Part shown: positions 56,927 through 64,000 of the stretch, one piece after another
Layout: each line of letters begins with the position of its first letter
Position numbering within the stretch: position 1 is the stretch's first letter
NCBI GenBank assembly: GCA_930367215.1
Contig: OV884057.1
Coordinates: 197,645,621 to 197,709,620, forward strand
From: Pollenia angustigena
Taxonomy: Eukaryota; Arthropoda; Insecta; Diptera; Polleniidae
Length of the DNA: 64,000 nucleotides
Reading direction: 5' to 3'
Position numbers and translations under genes: made by a program
The notes under the pieces: model-generated
The model's input: the letters and a program-made list of their open reading frames with translations, nothing else
Database searches by the model: none
What the model was told of the DNA's origin: nothing

Positions 56927-58998
56927 CACTACGTGACAAAATTTCAACAAAGTCGTGACCAAATGAATGTGGCAGCTAATCTTTATGTAAAATTGTCCGC
57001 TGAATCCGAATATGAAGTCAGAATTGTCAAAAGTAGAACAGTTTTTGAGATATTCCAAAATAACCGTTATTTGTGTTTTTAAAAAAGATGATGTGACTGA
57101 AATGCAAATATCTTCAAAAATTGTAATTCTTTCTTTTAAGTGAAAGGTTATAAAATTTATAAAATAACCATGGATTGCTTGTGAAGATTGGTCAAGAAAT
57201 GACAGAGTTATAGGGGGCAAAAATTCAAGCTTCATTGAAAATTTTATGATTTTGTTCAATTTTGTTCTTTTCAAGTTATTTTTTTTAAACAACTGAATAT
57301 CAACATTTTGAGCCCAACAAGTCATAGATTGGTACAAAAATGACAAAGCTACAGAAGATTTAGTAAGTTAACCCACATAGAAATTCAATAGTTTCAAGCA
57401 ATTTTTAATATTTATTGGTACTAAAAATTTAGCTTTGTATATTTATTTGTTGTGGGTTAATGCAATTAAACTTATGTAACTGTGTCATTTTTGCACCGAT
57501 CTGGTTCCCATTGGGCACAAAATGTTCGTATTGAAAAAGGCTAAAATTTTATATTTTGATCCAAATTTTTAATATTTTTAATTAGGCTTAAGTTCATGAA
57601 ATTTAATTTTCATTAAATTATTTTTTTATGAAGAAAGGAATTTTACAACATGAAAATTAATTAAAATTGTTATTGATAATCTTTCATTCTTGACGTGGCT
57701 CGGGCTCGAACCCTGGCCGGCAGGTTACCATGACATGTTTCGATCGCAACCACTCGATCTCCTCAGATGGATTTGCCGTCTTACACTCGCAGCCATCGAC
57801 GACTGCTGACGTCAATAGTCAAACATCAATCCTTAAACCAAATTGTATTTAAAGATTTGGTAGATCGAAATTTGCTTTCCTGAATGATTATCCATTTTAA
57901 TTGATTTTACATGTTTTTTCCTTACTTCTGTTTTTTCGTACTTTTGTCAAGAATTTTTCTTGAAGTCCAAGTACATTTTTTTGTTTTTTCATTTTGTCTT
58001 TCTCTTTTCTGTTGACCTTTTTCAGCACAACTTGAAGGACAAATGTACACATAGAGCTCGTGCCTAAGCTTTAACAATAATTAGTATTGTGGTTATTTTG
58101 TTGAACTATTTATGGTTTTTAATCCAAATTTTTAATATTTTTAATTAGGCTTAAGTTCATGAAATTTAATTTTCATTAAATTATTTTTTTATGAAGAAAG
58201 GAATTTTACAACATGAAAATTAATTAAAATTGTTATTGATAATCTTTCATTCTTGACGTGGCTCGGGCTCGAACCCTGGCCGGCAGGTTACCATGACATG
58301 TTTCGATCGCAACCACTCGATCTCCTCAGATGGATTTGCCGTCTTACACTCGCAGCCATCGACGACTGCTGACGTCAATAGTCAAACATCAATCCAGAAC
58401 AGAAGTAAGGAAAAAACATGTAAAATCAATTAAAATGGATAATCATTCAGGAAAGCAAATTTCGATCTACCAAATGTTTAAATACAATTTGGTTTAAGGA
58501 TCGATGTTTGACTATTGACGTCAGCAGTCGTCGATGGCTGCGAGTGTAAGACGGCAAATCCATCTGAGGAGATCGAGTGGTTGCGATCGAAACATGTCAT
58601 GGTAACCTGCCGGCCAGGGTTCGAGCCCGAGCCACGTCAAGAATGAAAGATTATCAATAACAATTTTAATTAATTTTCATGTTGTAAAATTCCTTTCTTC
58701 ATAAAAAAATAATTTAATGAAAATTAAATTTCATGAACTTAAGCCTAATTAAAAATATTAAAAATTTGGATTAAAAACCATAAATAGTTCAACAAAATAA
58801 CCACAATACTAATTATTTTATATTTTGGATATTTGCATTTCAGTCACAGCATCTTTTTTAAAAACACAAATAACGGTTTTTTTGGAATATCTCGAAAAAT
58901 GTTCTACTTTTGACCATTCTGACTTCATATTCGGATTCAGCGGACAATTTTACATGAAGTTGTCAAATTCATTTGGTCAAAAAATTGTCACGCAGTGT
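56927..58998. repeat. Large interrupted palindrome containing three SINE copies
   Basis: The outer arms 56927-57112 and 58828-58998 are inverted copies, about 90 percent identical by eye. The inner arms 57558-57932 and 58397-58771 are inverted and nearly identical, and 58083-58395 pairs with 58497-58812. Three copies of one tRNA-derived SINE unit result: two reverse (57558-57832, 58121-58395) and one forward (58497-58771). Confidence 0.85.
58497..58771 (+). repeat. tRNA-derived SINE, best copy
   Basis: The head has an A-box-like GATCGAGTGG (58571-58580) and a near-consensus B box GGTTCGAGCCC (58618-58628), spaced as in a tRNA-Ser-like gene. It is followed by a tRNA-unrelated body and the tail TTAATTAATTTTCATGTTGT and AAAATTCCTTTCTTC. 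Relatives lie at 28560-28975, 29300-29500, 57558-57832, 58121-58395 and 60675-60900. Confidence 0.75.
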
Positions 58999-60320
58999 AA
59001 CATATTTAAAATTTTTTTCTTTAAGGATTTTAGAAAATCGCTTTTGTGGGTGAGGTTTTTATTTTCGAATGACCAAAGCAAATTGTTTTCGTAGATAACA
59101 CAGTATTCGATATCGCGTAGTTCTAGGGCCAAAATTTGGTTACACCCCTAATGTTTATCATTCTATTATTTTTTTTTTTTTTTTTTTTGTTGAAAGTCAT
59201 AAACAAATCTAACACAATTTTATGTTTATAATAAACATTATTTCAATTAATTATTTCAATTAATAAAACATCTGGAAAATGGCCAATAACAATAAAAGTT
59301 TAAGAGTCGAATTTGTATGCCCTCCACCATTAATAGTGATTGAGGGTATACTAAGTTTGTCATTCCGTATGAAACTTTTTAATATTCATCTAAGACCCCC
59401 TTGAGTAATCCTAAGTCAAGCGCTTTAGTAGGAAAAGTGTAAAAAAATCCAAATCATACTTTTCCATAGAAACTAGTGATACAACGAATATCAATTTTGA
59501 ATATTTGCGAATACGAATGCAAAAACTAATATTTGCGCCAATATTCGGCGAATACGAATACAAATATCCAATAAGAAGGTAACACAATTTTTTAAATTTT
59601 ACTGAAAAATCTTCCATCCTCGTCCATAACAATAACAATTAGAAAAAAACTGCCTTACTATTAAATATATATAACATTATAATGGCATTCCGATGGCTGA
59701 ATTTAAATCTATTTGTTTAATATTTCTGGCTTTTCTAAAAACTTTGGAAAAGTGTTCCTGATGAGCTGGCCTTAGCAACCAGAGAAATGCGCATAGAAGC
59801 TAGCTTTCCCTCAACAATGAATTTCAGTGTATTTATCAAATATGAAAAATTGGGAATTGAGCACGTCATACGGAAATCGTATTAATAGTAAACTTTGTAT
59901 TCCCGAAAATAACTTTGATTAAATCAATCAAGTTCGCACTGAAAATTTTTAAATTTTTATTCTAACATTATTATTACTATATAAAAGCCATAAGCACCGC
60001 GACCCAAAGGATCTAATGTGCAGCCCAGGTGTTAACTGAAGTAGATTGAGGATAAAAATAAAGGCATTTATACTTCACGGTGAGAGATTGTATACTTCAA
60101 CAGAAGTCATTTAGTTAACTCCAAGGAACTGACCAGATCTTAAAATTGTTTACAGCTAAACAATAATTATGGCCTGTTACAAAAATAATATATCATAATT
60201 TTTTTTTTTTTGTTTCAATTGTAAGCTAAGCGAACGAAGTCTTCTTTTGATATCGAAGAACAGGTCAATTTATTGAACTGTTTATGGCTTTTTTAATGAA
60301 AATTTTGATATTCTAATCAG

Positions 60321-60677
60321 AGGCCTGGGCCCTAATTCTGGCAGTCGTGATCGAGTACTTTCGCGATTCGAAAGCAATTTTATTTCAGTCAATACTGAAC
60401 GAATCGGAATTATTTTTTCAGTGATGTAAAGCATTAATTTAATTTTCACAACACTGAAAAAATTATTTCAATTCGTTCAGTATAGAATTAGAAATAAAGC
60501 TGCTTTCGAACCGAGAAAGTACTCGATCGGAATTATTTTTTCAGTGATGTAAAGCATTAATTTAATTTTCACAACACTGAAAAAATTATTTCAATTCGTT
60601 CAGTATAGAATTAGAAATAAAGCTGCTTTCGAACCGAGAAAGTACTCGATCACGACTGCCAGAATTAGGCCCCTGGC
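60321..60677. mobile_element. MITE with an exact internal tandem duplication
   Basis: Inverted ends of about 45 bp (CCTAATTCTGGCAGTCGTGA then TCGAGTACTTTC). Inside, a 123-bp unit starting TCGGAATTATTTTTTCAGTG occurs twice in tandem (60404-60526, 60527-60649) without a visible difference. Confidence 0.8.
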
Positions 60678-60900
60678 CAAAGTTCATTGAATTTAATTTT
60701 CATTAAATTATTTTTATGGAAAGGAATTTTGCAGCATGAAATTAATTAAAATATATTGATAATTGTTCATTCTTGACTGAGTTGGGAACCGAACCCGGGT
60801 TTTTTTACGGACAGGTTGCCCTGGCGTTTCGATTGTAACCATACAATCTCTTCAGACGGGTTTGCCGTTTAACATTCACCGCTAAATCTTGCATTATACA
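60675..60900 (-). repeat. tRNA-derived SINE copy
   Basis: Reverse copy: tail TTAATTAATTTCATGCTGC complement near 60730, B box GGTTCGGTTCC near 60788, and A-box-like GAGATTGTATGG near 60845. Its tail end abuts the MITE at 60321-60677. Confidence 0.65.
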
Positions 60901-61060
60901 AGACCAGAATATGCTTAAATATTTTTAAGATTTTTGCTTAATAAATATTAACAGTATGAAAAAAACTACATAAAGGATCTCATTTTAAATACAATTAAAA
61001 AAATTGGTAATATTTTAACGAATTTAGGCTGCAACCAATACTTATACATTAATACTTTTA

Positions 61061-61600
61061 GAGCCATTTTTGGGTTTGAGATTAAAGTTAATTTAATTCT
61101 ATAATTAGCTAATCCGAGAATTAAGTTAATCTAATATCAATTGAATTTGATATTTTTGGGTGGTGGCTTAAACCATGTAGCGCTACCATACTGTGCACAA
61201 ATAAATGGCAACATTTTTTTTGCAAATGTCAACTTTTTATCAAAGCAATATGGATGTTTTCAAAGATGAAGAAGAAAATGCTCGAATTTAACAATATTTA
61301 ACAATACAAGTTAGAAATTTTTTGTGTTTAGAGAATAAAAATATTAAGGAAAAAATATAGAATGCACAAATTATATAAAAGTGCTAAGCAATATATCATG
61401 TTTTAAAATGTATTTTTTGTTTATATTTTTGCAAAAGTTCTTTATGTTAAACATGAGTATTGTGACAGTTTAAGTTTAGGTTTAAACCACCACCATTGGC
61501 CGCTTAAACAAGTAAAAAAAGTTAAAAACATACAACTCAAAAAGTAAATACGGAGATTAAAGATAATTTAATCGCTAATCTCTAACCCAAAAAGTGGCTC
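61061..61600. mobile_element. MITE with GAGCCAYTTTTTGGGTT ends
   Basis: A 540-bp element with inverted ends of about 30 bp. A second inner inverted pair (GGTGGTGGCTTAAACCA and GGTTTAAACCACCACC) encloses an AT-rich centre with AGCGCTAC, also seen in 10699-11112. Confidence 0.65.
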
Positions 61601-61921
61601 TTTGAATTCGTTTTTCTCACTCTTCTTGCGCTTTTACTTAGTAATTCACCGACGGACTCTCCTAGTGTTTAGTATTGAATATAGGCTTGCCAGAATCCAG
61701 AGTTCAAATAACTGTACAATGTAAAAAATTCACCTGGATTTTGAAATAATAACTGGACAATTTAAAAATACATATTTAATTTTTTCTACGCGTAAGAATT
61801 AAAACCCAGTCTTATGTCATATTAGATATCGTCACCTAAAATCGAAAGGGCCATAAATTACAAGGATATTCAAAACATACTTTTTGATTGGTTATGATGT
61901 CTTTTATATTTATTTTATCAC

Positions 61922-62060
61922 TAGGGAAGCCGAAAATATGCAACTGCATGTTTTACCTTAAGCATCCAAAGAAGGCAGAACCAAGATATTTATCTGTTTA
62001 GGAGCTTTTTAGAAATATCGGCATCGATTTGTCAGAGCACATTTTTGCATATTTTACCTT
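61922..62060. repeat. Truncated relative of the CAGGGAAACCA hAT MITE
   Basis: TAGGGAAGCCGAAAATATGC and the next 120 bp follow the reversed right end of 53458-54129 (GAAGGCAGAA, GAGCTTTTTA, TTTTGCATATTTTACC). Confidence 0.65.
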
Positions 62061-62999
62061 TTGGAAAATACAAACGGAATCAATTTATATTCATAAGTTT
62101 TGTACTTTATTTATGTATATTTATTATATATCGGCAAATCCCAGAAACAGTCCACCAACCAAAAATTTTTCAAATGAATTTTTTTTAATGGAATATAAGA
62201 ACAGATGTATAATTTCATTTTTATATTAAAAAATATGTATTTCAATGATCATTAATACAATAATTTTTACCAAATTCTACCTCACTACTGATTTCTTAAT
62301 GTAATACGTGAATTTAGCATTATTTTAGGTGATTTTTGTGCTTAAAATAGCAGTTACAGCAGACTTATCAAAATATAAAGTAAGTAAGTTAAGAAATGCA
62401 ATTCATAAAAATAGAATTTGTTTTGTTAAAATAAATAAAATATAATAATAAAATACTACTGGAAAAACTGTAGCGTGCGTCACAAAGGGTTCACGGCTTT
62501 TGTCAAAAAATCACAACATTTTTTGGCTGCGAATAAGTGCGTTTAGAATTGTCTTATTGTCATCTTTCTTTTAGGAATCAGATTTTGTATACCTTATCAT
62601 GCCAAACTCGCTAAAAATTAGGAAAACGCACTTCAACCTTTGAAGTTACTTCACCTTTTTGTAGCTTGCGCCACAAAACTTTGTGATCAATTATTTCGCA
62701 AGAAATACTTGCTAAGAAACTATGATATATGCCATTCGTAAGTACATATTAATGTCACTAAATATGTGATATTAGTTGAAGCTATCTCTTTTGAAAGACC
62801 AAAAAATGTTTATATTTCAATCAGAAAACGCATGCGAATGTAGGTTTTATATTGAATAAAAAAAATTATTATTTGAAATTAAAAAAAATTTTAACAGGAA
62901 AAATTGTATTCGAGCTGGTAACTGGAAAAAAACTGGACAATTCTGGCCTTCTGGCAACCATATATGAATATCAAATAGTTGAACTTCCCACTTCTAATT

Positions 63000-63682
63000 A
63001 TACCCACACCACAATAGTGGAGAGGGTATTATGCATTTATGGTGATGTGTTTAACGCCTTAAAATATTGGACCTTAAAGTATACCGATCGACTCAGAATC
63101 ACTTTCTGAGTCGAACTAACGATGTGCGTCCAGCTGGCTGGCTGGCTGTCCATGTAACCTTGTGCTCAAAGTACAGGTCGCAATTTTAAAGAAAATTTTA
63201 TAAAAATTGGGACATAGGTTCTTATGTGCACAAGGACCAAGCCTATTGACCGAATCGTAGGACCACGAGAGAATATAGGGGAAAATGTCTTCCTCTCAGA
63301 AACTATCAAACCGATTTTAATGGAATTTAAGACATAGATAGAACCATATCTATATGGACGCAAAAGGTATGCATTTTTTAAAAAATAGGACCACGAGGGG
63401 AGATAGGTGCAATTTCTGCCTCTCAAACCGGTTTTAATGAAATTTAAAGCATAGATCCATATCCATATGGACATATTAGCTATACAGTTTTTCAAAAATA
63501 GGACCACAAGGGGAGGTAGGGGGCAATTTCTGCCTCTAACAAACTTTCAAACCGATTTTAATGAAGCTTATAAACATAAATAAATCCATATTTATATGGA
63601 CACATAAGCATGATGTGTTTTTAAATACTGTGTTGTAGGGTATTATATGGTCGGGCTTGACCGACTATACATTCTTACTTGT
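63000..63682 (+). repeat. TATACCC-type dispersed repeat with internal tandem units
   Basis: Head TTATACCCACACCACAATAG, then TGGCTGGCTGTCCATG, then three units containing AGGACCACGAGGGGAGATAG-like sequence (starts near 63259, 63386, 63500) and TTTTAATGAAATTTAA. The tail is GGTCGGGCTTGACCGACTAT through TTCTTACTTG. Another head (TATACCCTTCACC) begins at 63684. A reverse copy lies at 16600-17025. Confidence 0.65.
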
Positions 63683-63835
63683 TATACCCTTCACCGAAGG
63701 TAAGAGGGTATATATAACTTTGTCATTCCTTTTGTGTGTTCCAAAATATTGATCCTACAACTCCACTGTGTTGAATTTTGTGAACAGTAAACGTCCCATA
63801 TTTCATTTTAATGATATTCAAATAACGTTCATTCA

Positions 63836-63905
63836 TGGTTCAGTTGTCTAGGGGGTGTGTTAAGTTAGAAACTGTGAGTTCCCTGGTTCGAATCTTGGTT
63901 TTTTA
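63836..63905 (+). repeat. tRNA-like SINE head near the window edge
   Basis: GTTGTCTAGGGGGTGTG (A-box-like) and GGTTCGAATCTTGG (B box) are 30 nt apart, followed by a T/A-rich tail. It does not fold as a full tRNA by eye and is more likely a second SINE family than a tRNA gene. Confidence 0.45.
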
Positions 63906-64000
63906 AAAAGAAAATTTTTATTTTTAATATTTTTTTTTTTTTTTTTTTTTTTGTTCTAAAAACGATTTAAAAAAAAATAGTTACCAGTTTTCGCTTTTGA

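Noticed and set aside
56909..57346. 145-codon minus-strand ORF
   Set aside because: It lies in one arm of the palindrome; the other arm gives only an interrupted version and the composition is that of AT-rich repeat DNA.
58555..58640. Possible tRNA-Ser gene
   Set aside because: A and B boxes are present, but no convincing acceptor stem or anticodon arm, and the unit recurs with a fixed tail; it is a SINE.
1..64000. LTR retrotransposon or CRISPR-like array
   Set aside because: No paired long terminal repeats, gag/pol frame or regularly spaced identical repeats with unique spacers were seen.

Overview
The window is eukaryotic and AT-rich, with long introns and dense, mostly non-autonomous DNA transposons. 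The one gene I recognise, on the minus strand, is the insect voltage-gated calcium channel beta subunit (Ca-beta). Its sequence, the insect-type transposon families and the size of the repeat-filled introns point to a higher dipteran, probably a calyptrate fly. That placement is inference; no species marker was read.

Layout. Ca-beta runs right to left from 53296 to about 26300. Its 5' exons lie beyond the right edge or were not recognisable. Visible exons encode the pre-SH3 segment, the SH3 domain, the HOOK linker (with a phase-neutral 36-nt cassette exon), the guanylate-kinase-like domain in three exons, and a charged Arg/Glu-rich tail. The eight constitutive exons join in one frame to give 664 residues. 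The tail ends at a TAG. A second TAG follows four codons later, and then 254 further open codons continue in the same frame to 26307. This is the most interesting coding observation here. Introns of about 14.4 kb (27593-41985) and 9 kb (43675-52704) hold nested transposons. One orphan plus-strand candidate first exon (41000-41091) lies just upstream of the exon at 41986.

Left flank (1-26 kb), intergenic or part of a neighbour: a family of hAT-like MITEs with CAAGGCGAATT ends and perfect 8-bp target duplications; several PIF/Harbinger-like MITEs with TTA/TAA duplications; a decayed non-LTR retrotransposon (5375-6345); a foldback-type element packed with TTATTTCATT motifs (9406-9996); a decayed mariner (about 12000-12915); an RNase H fragment of another LINE (15500-16135); nested elements at 17.36-19.01 kb; a minisatellite; and the dispersed TATACCCTTCACC repeat.

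Introns and right flank: a four-layer nest at 29.9-33.5 kb; an internally deleted mariner with intact ends (38651-39563); a hAT-type element holding the 3' end of a Helitron helicase (48369-49824); another hAT MITE (53458-54129); a 2-kb palindrome of tRNA-derived SINE copies (56.9-59.0 kb); and tandem and dispersed repeats to the right edge. No rRNA gene, real tRNA gene, CRISPR array, intact transposase or LTR retrotransposon was seen. Calls come from reading alone; none was checked by database search.
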